Below the pieces are notes generated by a model. It searched no databases and was not told where the DNA came from. It saw nothing but the letters and a program-made list of their open reading frames with translations. A DNA stretch of 31,015 nucleotides from a virus, in the IMG/VR virus record IMGVR_UViG_3300033150_000717, positions 1-31,015 of that record, one strand, 5' to 3'. Position numbers and translations under genes: made by a program. Positions 5,917-12,818 of the stretch are shown here, in pieces. Every line of letters starts with the position of its first letter. Position 1 is the first letter of the stretch.

Positions 5917-6336
5917 TTATCCTTTCTTATTAAACCAATTTCTATCTGGAGGAGGTATCGAGCAACCAAGAGTAACAGCCGCCCAACGTATTGCATTGTC
6001 GATGAACTGTTTAGCGTCTTTAACAGTCATATTGCGTTTTAGTAACCCTTCACTGCAATAGTGTTTAATTATGGTATCTGCCATGTCTTCTGATATTGGC
6101 ACACCCATCACTTCTATACCATTTTCCACTAACTGCTTGTGAATAGTAGGCAAAATTACGGCGTAATAATACCCTAATTGGTGTTGTGTTATAGGTTTAC
6201 CGACAGGCCGGATAGTCTCTGAAATCCAAGTACCGTCAGGCAAAGACTCAATAGCTTCCTGTCTCATTTTATAATATGTCCAGACTATCTCATTATCTCT
6301 TATCTGTCCGACATGTCTTTGTATCCTTTTACTCAT
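5917..6336 (-). CDS. Conserved phage recombination-operon protein
   Basis: A 139-residue protein between the Rad52-like gene and ssb. The segment KPITQHQLGYYYAVILPTIHKQL, followed by a helical region around DMADTIIKHYCSEGLL, resembles small phage proteins (NinB-like or RecT-neighbour proteins) in recombination operons. I cannot name the family with confidence. No catalytic residues can be assigned. The spacing of 4 bp to ssb and 43 bp to the annealase gene supports co-expression. Confidence 0.65.
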   Translation of the reverse strand: MSKRIQRHVGQIRDNEIVWTYYKMRQEAIESLPDGTWISETIRPVGKPITQHQLGYYYAVILPTIHKQLVENGIEVMGVPISEDMADTIIKHYCSEGLLKRNMTVKDAKQFIDNAIRWAAVTLGCSIPPPDRNWFNKKG

Positions 6337-6379
6337 TTCTCTCTCTCGAAAAACGGCGACATCAATTGTCTATATCTAT

Positions 6380-7126
6380 CTAATCGTTTTTTTTTGAAAG
6401 CGATAAATCAAACGATTTCACTATATATTCGGCTTCGCTGGGCACAACGCCACCTAATTTGTCCATCAGTAATTCGTAATCATTATCTTTCAGTTGGTAA
6501 TGTTCCATAAGCCAGAGTATGAAATTAGGAATGTTCTCTTTATCCGGCAAAGCCGGCCCGAAGATACCTTGCATTTTTTTCCATAGCAATTCTTTTGCCT
6601 TTTGCATATATTTTTTGCTTGCACCGTCAGGACTTCCGCCGGATAAAGATGCTTTTGGCGGTTTTGTTTTTGGCACGTTATTTGTCGCATTATCTGCTAA
6701 CCAATCTTTGTCATATAAGCAATTTCCAAAGGCATTACCAAAACTACGCAAACAGCGCTTAAGTGCGTCCGTAACCGCTTCTTTTACAGCGCTTTCATAT
6801 GCGTCGCCTATATTGACATAACTTTGGCCTATACCATAGCCTATATCCTCTGCAACAGTGCCGTCTTTTAACTCTATCCGATATTTGCATATTACACCTA
6901 TATCATTTCTTATGCCTTTCTTTGTCTCAACAGCTTCACTATAAACCTCTTTTATGCCTTCATCGACAAACATCCGGCTCCATTCACCCGGGCCAAATAT
7001 CTCATTTGCTTTTTGGATTGCCTGCCATCCTTCTATATATGTAAGCGTAAGACCTGCCTGCTTGCGAGTATGTAACGTCTCTGGCAACGGACATTCATTT
7101 AATTGTTTTATTTGTTCGTCATTCAT
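6380..7126 (-). CDS. Rad52/22-like single-strand annealing recombinase
   Basis: A 248-residue protein. Residues about 25-155 match the Rad52/22 family: LTYIEGWQAIQKANEIFGPGEWS, then EDIGYGIGQSYVNIGDAYESAVKEAVTDALKRCLRSFGNAFGNCLYDK. Such phage proteins anneal complementary strands and drive homologous recombination with SSB. The C-terminal about 90 residues are variable. The ATG overlaps the stop of the upstream endonuclease gene as ATGA (7123-7126), and the Shine-Dalgarno GAAAGG is inside the end of the endonuclease gene, so translation is coupled. Confidence 0.9.
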   Translation of the reverse strand: MNDEQIKQLNECPLPETLHTRKQAGLTLTYIEGWQAIQKANEIFGPGEWSRMFVDEGIKEVYSEAVETKKGIRNDIGVICKYRIELKDGTVAEDIGYGIGQSYVNIGDAYESAVKEAVTDALKRCLRSFGNAFGNCLYDKDWLADNATNNVPKTKPPKASLSGGSPDGASKKYMQKAKELLWKKMQGIFGPALPDKENIPNFILWLMEHYQLKDNDYELLMDKLGGVVPSEAEYIVKSFDLSLSKKND

Positions 7127-7644
7127 TTTTTTAACCTTTCAAAATTAACATTAGCAAATTCATTGGATAACTCTATTGCTTTTTTGTCATAAGCTTTGGC
7201 TGCTTCAATTTCGGAATTAAAACTTCCCAAATGAAAATGTTTCCCTCTATCTGTAATTTGGGCTATCCATTTTTTGTTTTGTTTGCTCCAACAAACTCCA
7301 ATGAAATTGGAAGTAACTTTGTGTCCTCTATTGTTTTTCTTTCGTTTATAACGATTCCGTGCATTTTGTTGATTAGTGCATATCCTTAAATTACATCTGC
7401 GATTATCCAGAGTATTGTGATTTATATGGTCAACCTGGCGTTTATCACCTGTTTTGAGATTAAGAATGACACGAGCCATTCGGATTACTGTTGGTTTTTT
7501 AGATTTTCGATAAACATTTCGTCTGGCACGAAATGATGATGTTTTTGATGACCAATCAGCCGTCCATTTCCATTGGCTTAACCATTCATAATCCTCATCA
7601 TCCACTATCGCTACCTGCCCTTGTGTTAATTGTATTGTTTTCAT
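7123..7644 (-). CDS. AP2/HNH homing endonuclease
   Basis: A 173-residue protein. Residues 1-45 form the conserved N-terminal module (MKTIQLTQGQVAIVDDEDYEWLSQWKW). The HNH core is at about 70-95 (VDHINHNTLDNRRCNLRICTNQQN). The DNA-binding AP2 domain is at about 112-160 (NFIGVCWSKQNKKWIAQIT..LGSFNSEIEAAKAYD). Such proteins cut DNA to spread their own genes. The gene has its own promoter and leader (E2), and its 3' end overlaps the Rad52-like gene, so it may also serve as the head of that operon. Shine-Dalgarno AGGAG lies 9 nt before the ATG. Confidence 0.9.
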   Translation of the reverse strand: MKTIQLTQGQVAIVDDEDYEWLSQWKWTADWSSKTSSFRARRNVYRKSKKPTVIRMARVILNLKTGDKRQVDHINHNTLDNRRCNLRICTNQQNARNRYKRKKNNRGHKVTSNFIGVCWSKQNKKWIAQITDRGKHFHLGSFNSEIEAAKAYDKKAIELSNEFANVNFERLKK

Positions 7645-7658
7645 AAGTTTATACTCCT

Positions 7659-7750
7659 AAAAAAAGGCCAGTCAGAGTTGCTACGCAGAATGGGCTTTCA
7701 CCCGAAATGCCTCTGACTGGCTGATTAAGTTGTATAACTCTGCGTAGCAT
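7659..7750 (-). promoter_or_regulatory. Leader element E2
   Basis: S1 is 7739-7749 with 7679-7689 (11 perfect pairs). S2 is 7711-7721 with 7667-7677 (11 perfect pairs). The helices interlock in order S1, S2, S1', S2' with 1 nt between S1' and S2', and seven U follow (7659-7665). The loop before S1' can form a small GGGU/GCCC hairpin with a GAAA tetraloop. The predicted start (7750) is 1 nt before S1. Confidence 0.85.
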
Positions 7751-7756
7751 ATTAGA

Positions 7757-7785
7757 AGTATAACCTATGATTCACAGTTTGTCAA
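7757..7785 (-). promoter_or_regulatory. Sigma-70 promoter of element E2
   Basis: -35 TTGACA (7780-7785), 17-bp spacer, -10 TATACT (7757-7762). The -35 box overlaps the TGA stop codon of the Gam-like gene (7782-7784), so the promoter is packed against the upstream gene. Confidence 0.85.
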
Positions 7786-8360
7786 GCATCTTTTTTCTCT
7801 GGTAAAGATAAAGTAATTGGTTTCGCATAAAAAACCTCTTTGCCCACTATATATTCGCACCCGTCAGGGATTTCACCCGTTGTCTTTATATGCTCTTCCA
7901 GCGGTTTGATATATAAATCAGTAGCTATCTGCCGTAACTCAGCCGGAGCTAACAGTTTTTTGGCCGCCTCAATATCAATGTTTTTAACTGCATCGATAAA
8001 ATCATTATTGCTAAAATTCTCATATGACCACAAAATAGCTGCGTTTATATCTGTGATGACCAGTTTGTCCGGTTGTGTTCGATAACCAATAGTGCCAGTT
8101 AGTAGTTTTACAGATTTTTTCTTACGCTGGTCTCGAATCAGTTTGTCCGATTCAGATTTGAATGCAGAACCATAGAAATTATCCATAGCTTCTTCTTCTT
8201 TATCGAGGTCAGCCATTATTTCTTTGAATCGGTTCTTGACGGCCTGACGAGTTGACTCTATTTGACCTTTTCGCTTTAAAACCCATTCAACGACCCAGTT
8301 TTTATCTTCGTTTCTGTTTAACTCATTAAATTCATTCTCTAATGTTTTCACGATGTCCAT
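7782..8360 (-). CDS. gam: Mu Gam-like DNA-end-binding protein
   Basis: A 192-residue protein. Residues about 15-85 are a long charged helical region (predicted coiled coil). Next comes KKKSVKLLTGTIGYRTQPDKLVITD, a motif typical of the Mu Gam family (host-nuclease inhibitor, Ku-like). Gam binds double-strand ends and protects linear phage DNA from RecBCD-type exonucleases. A place in the operon upstream of the annealase fits. It overlaps the preceding small gene (8332-8508). Confidence 0.8.
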   Translation of the reverse strand: MDIVKTLENEFNELNRNEDKNWVVEWVLKRKGQIESTRQAVKNRFKEIMADLDKEEEAMDNFYGSAFKSESDKLIRDQRKKKSVKLLTGTIGYRTQPDKLVITDINAAILWSYENFSNNDFIDAVKNIDIEAAKKLLAPAELRQIATDLYIKPLEEHIKTTGEIPDGCEYIVGKEVFYAKPITLSLPEKKDA

Positions 8361-8508
8361 TGTCGCCTCCGTCTAATATATCAGCAACAACCTCTTTTGT
8401 CTTACTGCCCAAAAGCTCTGCCAGCTCTTGCGGTAATCCGTCATTGATAAGCTGCTTGACAGTTCGATTTTCCTGAATAGCTGGCTTATTGTCAGTTCCG
8501 ATGAACAT
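8332..8508 (-). CDS. Small early protein, unknown
   Basis: From the ATG at 8508 (or 8511) the protein is about 58 residues: MFIGTDNKPAIQENRTVKQLINDGLPQELAELLGSKTKEVVADILDGGD. Shine-Dalgarno AAAGGAG fits one of these adjacent ATGs better than the upstream GTG/ATG frame at 8538. It is acidic and helical. It overlaps both its upstream neighbour and the Gam-like gene, so translation is probably coupled. No family recognised. Confidence 0.6.
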   Translation of the reverse strand: MFIGTDNKPAIQENRTVKQLINDGLPQELAELLGSKTKEVVADILDGGDNGHRENIRE

Positions 8509-8698
8509 CATAGTACTCCTTTTGATACTCTCCACCAATCCCCGATGGCCCGATAGATATGAGCGGCATTTTTTCTTTACTCAATTTTTGACCATCCTGA
8601 TAGGTCTCTATCTCATCGACTATCCGCTTCGCAATATCTTTTATAAGAAGAAGTTCGATAAATACATTAGTGAATTTTTTATATATTTCTTTTTCCAC
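8492..8698 (-). CDS. Small early protein, unknown, GTG start
   Basis: A 68-residue protein starting with GTG at 8696-8698, with AAGGAG 7 nt upstream inside the 3' end of the previous gene. The sequence is MEKEIYKKFTNVFIELLLIKDIAKRIVDEIETYQDG.., helical N-terminal half, then a glycine-containing tail. No recognised domain. Tight packing on both sides supports a real gene. Confidence 0.6.
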   Translation of the reverse strand: MEKEIYKKFTNVFIELLLIKDIAKRIVDEIETYQDGQKLSKEKMPLISIGPSGIGGEYQKEYYDVHRN

Positions 8699-8699
8699 A

Positions 8700-9089
8700 T
8701 TATTTCTCCTTAATTCGCCTTTCTATTTGTTCTTCTATCAATTGTATTTGTAGATAACTATAGAGTTTAGTTCTACCATTCACTATCTTTATCGGCTTTA
8801 TCTTGGTTAACTTGATAATATCCGATATGAATTTCGGCTTCTTCTTGAATCGCTTTGCAATCTCAGCTACAGTCCAGACCAGCGGTGTTTTAGATGTTTT
8901 GTCAGGGATAGATATTTCATTATCTAACCAATTTCTTAATTCCACGGCGTCATTGTGTTCCATTACAACCGCTAATGTTCCTTCACGAGGATGCTCGATA
9001 CGAACCAATACCCGTCCGGATTTGGACGATAAATTGGTTGCGTAAGCCACAAATCGTGTGTCTTGGGATTTTTTCTCATATGCGCCCAT
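8700..9089 (-). CDS. Protein with C-terminal helix-turn-helix
   Basis: A 129-residue protein. The N-terminal about 65 residues look like a small beta-rich domain (TRFVAYATNLSSKSGRVLVRIEHPREGTLAVVMEHNDA). Residues about 70-120 (VWTVAEIAKRFKKKPKFISDIIKLTKIKPIKIVNGRTKLYS) look like an excisionase/MerR-type winged helix that would bind DNA. A regulatory role is an inference. Its Shine-Dalgarno AAGGAG is formed by the last sense codons (AAG GAG) of the endonuclease gene upstream. Confidence 0.7.
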   Translation of the reverse strand: MGAYEKKSQDTRFVAYATNLSSKSGRVLVRIEHPREGTLAVVMEHNDAVELRNWLDNEISIPDKTSKTPLVWTVAEIAKRFKKKPKFISDIIKLTKIKPIKIVNGRTKLYSYLQIQLIEEQIERRIKEK

Positions 9090-9092
9090 CTT

Positions 9093-9602
9093 TTACTCCT
9101 TAAAATTAAGATTAGCAAACTCGCCAAATAACTCTTTAGCTTTTTTATCATATGCTTTGGCGGCTTCAATTTCGGAAGTGAAATAGCCAAGGTAAATACG
9201 TTTGCCATTATGCCGGATATATGCCCGCCACTTTTTCGCCCTTTTATCCCAACAAACACCGCTATACCTGGACGAGCATTTTTTGCCGGCATGTGGCCGA
9301 CGTTTGCGCCGATTCATTCCATTTTGCTGATGAGTGCAAATACGCAAATTACACCGGCGGTTGTCTAATGTGTCGTGATTTATGTGGTCTGCCTGCCGTT
9401 TATCGCCTTTTTGAAGGCCTAAAACCTCTCGTGCCATAGAAATTGTGTGCCTTTTTCCGTTGACTGTTTTTGAGTGGCGTTCAGCATAAAACGATTTTGT
9501 ATTTGGAGACCAGACAGCAAACCATTTAAATTGATTCAACCCCCCATAGTCCTCATCGTTCACCAGCGCCACCTGGCCTTGAGTTAACTCTATAGTTCTC
9601 AT
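9093..9602 (-). CDS. AP2/HNH homing endonuclease
   Basis: A 169-residue protein from the ATG at 9600-9602 (MRTIELTQGQVALVNDEDYGG); the longer frame to 9710 runs through the structured leader and is rejected. HNH core: QADHINHDTLDNRRCNLRICTHQQNGMNRRK. AP2 domain: RYSGVCWDKRAKKWRAYIRHNGKRIYLGYFTSEIEAAKAYDKKA. It ends FANLNFKE, and its final codons AAG GAG act as the Shine-Dalgarno for the gene at 8700-9089. It has its own promoter and leader (E3). Confidence 0.9.
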   Translation of the reverse strand: MRTIELTQGQVALVNDEDYGGLNQFKWFAVWSPNTKSFYAERHSKTVNGKRHTISMAREVLGLQKGDKRQADHINHDTLDNRRCNLRICTHQQNGMNRRKRRPHAGKKCSSRYSGVCWDKRAKKWRAYIRHNGKRIYLGYFTSEIEAAKAYDKKAKELFGEFANLNFKE

Positions 9603-9614
9603 CTGATAATCTCC

Positions 9615-9710
9615 AAAAGAAAAACCAGCCAGAGATGAAGCATAGGTTGGACGATTTGTCCAAAATGTGGCTCTGGCTGGTTCATTTTGTTGGATATTCT
9701 TATGCTTCAT
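9615..9710 (-). promoter_or_regulatory. Leader element E3
   Basis: S1 is 9701-9710 with 9635-9644 (10 perfect pairs). S2 is 9671-9682 with 9623-9634 (12 perfect pairs). S1' and S2' are directly adjacent. The U-tract is UUUUUCUUUU. The loop before S1' holds a 6-bp hairpin (TTGGAC/GTCCAA). The predicted start falls exactly on the first base of S1 (9710). Confidence 0.87.
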
Positions 9711-9716
9711 ATTATA

Positions 9717-9744
9717 AGTATAACCTATTTTTGAAGATTGTCAA
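9717..9744 (-). promoter_or_regulatory. Sigma-70 promoter of element E3
   Basis: -35 TTGACA (9739-9744), 16-bp spacer, -10 TATACT (9717-9722). The spacer closely resembles that of promoter E1. Confidence 0.85.
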
Positions 9745-9761
9745 ATAAATTATTCTTTGGC

Positions 9762-9800
9762 AAAAATTGCGGCCCCGACACGGGAAGAAATCGAGGCCGC
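9762..9800 (-). terminator. Intrinsic terminator after the zinc-ribbon gene
   Basis: On the minus strand a 10-bp stem (9791-9800 with 9769-9778, one G-U pair) with a 12-nt loop is followed by AAUUUUUG. It separates the transcription unit started at 10705-10732 from promoter E3 just below. Confidence 0.8.
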
Positions 9801-9819
9801 TACAGCAGTAAGGAGATAC

Positions 9820-10017
9820 TCACCCTTCTCTCATTTCAAATTCGTGGCACGATAGATGAGCTTCTTTATGATTGACGACTATCAAATCATCGTCATCAAT
9901 TATTTGCTCACAATACTGACAAACAGGTTTATCGTCATATAAACCGCCACCTCCCATATGAATAGGCGTGTGAAGCTCTTTGTCTAAATTAGCATCTCTA
10001 ATATACTTGTGTGCCAT
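9820..10017 (-). CDS. Small zinc-ribbon-like protein
   Basis: A 65-residue protein: MAHKYIRDANLDKEL.., a glycine run (MGGGGLYDD), CQYC, an acidic stretch IIDDDDLIVVNHKEAH and LSCHEFE. The CxxC and the HxxxxC pair suggest one bound zinc. No named family. GAGGAGA is a good Shine-Dalgarno for the ATG at 10017. It is the last gene before the terminator at 9762-9800. Confidence 0.65.
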   Translation of the reverse strand: MAHKYIRDANLDKELHTPIHMGGGGLYDDKPVCQYCEQIIDDDDLIVVNHKEAHLSCHEFEMREG

Positions 10018-10029
10018 TTTGTGTCTCCT

Positions 10030-10593
10030 CTATTTTTTGACATAGGCGTTAACATTGACAATAACAGGCTTGTCTTTGTATTTCTCCTTTCTAAAATTAA
10101 GATTAGCAAAATCGCCAAAATACTTTTTGGCTGCTACATCATATGCTTTGGCGGCTTCTATTTCAGAAGTGAAAAGACCAAGATGTGTTCGTTTTCCATT
10201 AAACCTGATTTGCGCTTGCCATTTTTTTGCGTTTTTATGCCAATAAACACCGTTATATCCGGATGAACATTTTTTGCCGGCATGTGTCCGATATTTACGC
10301 TGATTCATATGATTTTGCTGATTAGTACAGATACGTAAATTACACCTGCGGTTGTCCAAAGTGTCGTGGTTTATGTGGTCGGCCTGCCACTTGTCGCCTT
10401 TTTGAAGGCCTAATATCTCTCGATGCATAAGAATGGAATATTGTTTTCCATTTATTTTCTGTGATTTGCGGACGGCGTAATACGATTTTATACTTGGATA
10501 CCATGAAGCAAACCACTTATGTTGGCTTAATCGTTTGTAGTCTTCATCATCCACCAATGCCACTTGGCCTTGTGTAAGTTGTATTGTCTTCAT
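10030..10593 (-). CDS. AP2/HNH homing endonuclease with C-terminal extension
   Basis: A 187-residue protein from the ATG at 10591-10593 (MKTIQLTQGQVALVDDEDYKRLSQHKWFASWYPS). HNH core: QADHINHDTLDNRRCNLRICTNQQN. AP2 domain: GYNGVYWHKNAKKWQAQIRFNGKRTHLGLFTSEIEAAKAYDVAA. Unlike the other copies it continues past FANLNFRKE for about 17 residues (KYKDKPVIVNVNAYVKK). It is the first gene of the early region, expressed from promoter and leader E4. Confidence 0.9.
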   Translation of the reverse strand: MKTIQLTQGQVALVDDEDYKRLSQHKWFASWYPSIKSYYAVRKSQKINGKQYSILMHREILGLQKGDKWQADHINHDTLDNRRCNLRICTNQQNHMNQRKYRTHAGKKCSSGYNGVYWHKNAKKWQAQIRFNGKRTHLGLFTSEIEAAKAYDVAAKKYFGDFANLNFRKEKYKDKPVIVNVNAYVKK

Positions 10594-10606
10594 AAGGTTA
10601 TACTCC

Positions 10607-10698
10607 AAAAAAAACCCAGACACCGGCTGTCAGAGCTAAAATCACAAAGATTTGGCTTACCGATGTCTGGATTAGTTTGTGGTATTAGCTCTGACATA
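10607..10698 (-). promoter_or_regulatory. Leader element E4
   Basis: S1 is 10685-10696 with 10628-10639 (12 perfect pairs). S2 is 10660-10670 with 10616-10626 (11 pairs, one G-U). There is 1 nt between S1' and S2', and eight U follow (10607-10614). A 5-bp AAATC/GATTT hairpin can form in the loop before S1'. The predicted start is within 2 nt of S1. Confidence 0.85.
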
Positions 10699-10704
10699 TT
10701 ATTA

Positions 10705-10732
10705 AGTATAACATCATTTCGGAGTATGTCAA
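10705..10732 (-). promoter_or_regulatory. Sigma-70 promoter of element E4
   Basis: -35 TTGACA reads on the minus strand of TGTCAA at 10727-10732; 16-bp spacer; -10 TATACT (10705-10710). This is the most upstream early promoter in the window. The stretch 10733-10803 above it is very AT-rich and I see no gene in it. Confidence 0.83.
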
Positions 10733-10803
10733 ATAAAAAATAAGAATTTTTCACAAAAGATTATAATTCTTTTTAGGATATAGAGTTAAAAAAGGATATA
10801 TTT

Positions 10804-10837
10804 AAAAAAACGGTTCGGACACAAAAGCCCGAACCGT
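10804..10837 (-). terminator. Intrinsic terminator of the late operon
   Basis: A 9-bp GC-rich stem (10829-10837 with 10810-10818) with a 10-nt loop is followed on the minus strand by a run of seven U (10804-10810, the first paired in the stem). It lies 36 bp beyond the stop of the last late gene. Confidence 0.88.
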
Positions 10838-10873
10838 AGAAAGGAGGAAAAAATGAAAAAATTTCTATTTTGT

Positions 10874-11413
10874 CTATGTTATTGTCGGGGCTTCTGCTGC
10901 AATTGGGCCCACATTGTCGGACCTGCCAGTTGCCTGAATACCCTCTGATTCATAGGTTGTCTCTGACACAATTCGATAAGCTCGCACCTCGAATGTCTTC
11001 AATCCATCACTCAAAGACTCTGTTGTGGTGCTGTGTTGCAACCGATGATTATTATGAGCAACCGTATCTAATAGAGTCTCATTCCCATCATCGTCAATTA
11101 GATACACTTTGTAGCCGTCTGGTGTAGCACAATTATCAGACAGTTCGCCGGCAATCCAGTCTAACCGCATAGTTCCGCCCGCCATAGGTATAACTGATAA
11201 TCTTTGAGGGACAGGGCCCGGATCAACAACAACAGAACCGGACTCAATTGTTATGCGTTTAACCGGCCCAATTTCTGACGCTCTACCATGCGATATTCTG
11301 TATCGTGCAAGGTCAAGAGTTACATTATCCCAGCCGGTATTATATAATTTAGCTTCGGTGTCATTATCCGGGTCTGGTATCCATCCAACTATTGGGCTAT
11401 GATAATCCACCAT
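10874..11413 (-). CDS. Fibronectin-type III-like tail protein
   Basis: A 179-residue protein from the ATG at 11411-11413 with Shine-Dalgarno GAGGAA; the 11446 start would overlap the gene before. The region MAGGTMRLDWIAGELSDNCATPDGYKVYLIDDDGNETLLDTVAHNNHRLQHSTTTESLSDGLKTFEVRAY has the strand pattern of an FN3/Ig-like domain, common in tail-tip and fibre proteins. It is the last gene of the late operon. Function is inferred from fold and position. Confidence 0.65.
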   Translation of the reverse strand: MVDYHSPIVGWIPDPDNDTEAKLYNTGWDNVTLDLARYRISHGRASEIGPVKRITIESGSVVVDPGPVPQRLSVIPMAGGTMRLDWIAGELSDNCATPDGYKVYLIDDDGNETLLDTVAHNNHRLQHSTTTESLSDGLKTFEVRAYRIVSETTYESEGIQATGRSDNVGPIAAEAPTIT

Positions 11414-11426
11414 AATCAAGATTCCT

Positions 11427-12818
11427 CTATGATTCCTCGGCCACAATTATATCATATGCGGACGGCTTACCTACAGCACCTATATGAGTAGGATTTCCAC
11501 CGGTATCTTCTATACCTGATTCCATCAACTGCCACGTCGCTGGTAAATAATTTTCGTCAAATTGAGGATTAATTTCGATTGCATTATCTCCTCCTCCGTA
11601 ATCAGAATAATCGCATGCTCCACCTGCTACACTCCAATAACAATTATAATCTGCATATAAGGTGCTGCCTCGTGTCATTAGGATTGATTTGTTAGCGGTA
11701 GCGGCAGGCATAAATATATTACTGTATGCCACAACCGTAGCCGCAGCTATAGAGCTTCCATTGTCTATGCACGCGACTGATTGGTTATAAAACACACAAT
11801 TAGATACGTTCAAAATATAGCCGTGTGAGTGAACAATTGCTTTTTCCCCGTCAATGAAAATGCAATTTCTAAACATCCCCACATGTTTAACAACTACCTG
11901 CGAAACTACGTTAGACTCGAACCGACAGTTTAGGCAATCTATAGCTATATTCAGAGCCTGAATATCCCCGTCCGAATTAGAGGAAAAGACACAATTCCTT
12001 ACAAAAACATTATTTACATATGTGCCATTAATATATAATCCATAAGTATTGTCGGCCAGCTTACAATTTTCAATGAAATAGTTATAACCACTCGCCCCAT
12101 TTGAAATATTCAAACCAGTAGTATTAGAACCAGTTAAATATATTCCAGCCATACTAACATTATTTATATCATCCCATATCATTGTAGCGGCAACAGGGCC
12201 AGTCCCCTCAGTTAAAGTAATATAAGAACCGGCTGGTAATAATTCTCCATCATCAGGACTCACGCCCTTTATAAACAACTTTTTGGCCGGGTCTGTATGA
12301 TCTCCACCTGTCGCAAAGATTATCGTTTCCGCAAATCCGCTGGTAGCATCCTGAGAGATTAAAAAGTCGGTGGCTTCACCGTCAACAACCAAATCTGTAG
12401 CAGCTACAGGAGTCTTCATTGCACCACCTACATGAATATCACAGGCACTGTCGGATATATAGGCTAAATCTATATCAACATAATTACCGTTACTACTGTC
12501 AATTGCCAGAACCTCGTATCTGTCGTCAGGATATGTACCATCCACAGTCTCAATGTTTGCTAACATACCTACTTTAGCTAAATCAAAACCATGAAGAAAA
12601 GTAACTCTGACCTTACCAGGATTATCAGGAGATTCCACCATTGAGCAAGCTATTTGCGAACCTCCCCATGTAGCGGAAAGATTAACTGACAATCCATTAT
12701 CTTTTTGAGCATCCACCCATGTGCCGGTATAGTTATCCGTATAACCACCGCCATGGTTATCACTGGCAGCACTTCCATCTCCCTTGCCTCCCACTATAAT
12801 TGTAGCATCAACCGCCAT
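11427..12818 (-). CDS. Right-handed beta-helix tail protein
   Basis: A 463-residue protein. From about residue 215 it has short repeats typical of a pectate-lyase-like right-handed beta-helix (NTTGLNISNGASGYNYFIENCKLADNTYGLYINGTYVNNVFVRNCVFSSNSDG.., then further CxF/NC rungs). Phage proteins of this fold are usually tailspikes or fibre parts. The position at the distal end of the tail genes fits a host-contact role. I see no clear catalytic site. Its start overlaps the upstream stop by one base (TAATG). Confidence 0.75.
   Translation of the reverse strand: MAVDATIIVGGKGDGSAASDNHGGGYTDNYTGTWVDAQKDNGLSVNLSATWGGSQIACSMVESPDNPGKVRVTFLHGFDLAKVGMLANIETVDGTYPDDRYEVLAIDSSNGNYVDIDLAYISDSACDIHVGGAMKTPVAATDLVVDGEATDFLISQDATSGFAETIIFATGGDHTDPAKKLFIKGVSPDDGELLPAGSYITLTEGTGPVAATMIWDDINNVSMAGIYLTGSNTTGLNISNGASGYNYFIENCKLADNTYGLYINGTYVNNVFVRNCVFSSNSDGDIQALNIAIDCLNCRFESNVVSQVVVKHVGMFRNCIFIDGEKAIVHSHGYILNVSNCVFYNQSVACIDNGSSIAAATVVAYSNIFMPAATANKSILMTRGSTLYADYNCYWSVAGGACDYSDYGGGDNAIEINPQFDENYLPATWQLMESGIEDTGGNPTHIGAVGKPSAYDIIVAEES

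Noticed and set aside
9603-9710. N-terminal extension of the endonuclease ORF to 9710
   Set aside because: The extension translates the structured leader E3 (both helices) and has no homology to the family N-terminus, which begins MRTIELTQG at 9602.
88-10698. Leader elements as the guide RNA of an IscB/HEARO-type system
   Set aside because: The associated proteins are about 160-190 residues with HNH and AP2 domains; no RuvC or IscB-like domain is present, one element precedes a rep gene, and the leaders share no conserved core or guide-like segment.
88-10698. Leader elements as known riboswitches or group I introns
   Set aside because: There is no conserved loop sequence that could form a common ligand pocket, and no intron-like catalytic core or split host gene.
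10841-10948. Strong plus-strand Shine-Dalgarno (AAAGGAGG) followed by ATG at 10853 and a 31-codon ORF with an MKKF-type hydrophobic start
   Set aside because: It runs antisense into the end of the last late gene, has no clear promoter, and shows no recognisable product. It could be a relic of a plus-strand gene, but coincidence in an A/G-rich stretch is as likely.
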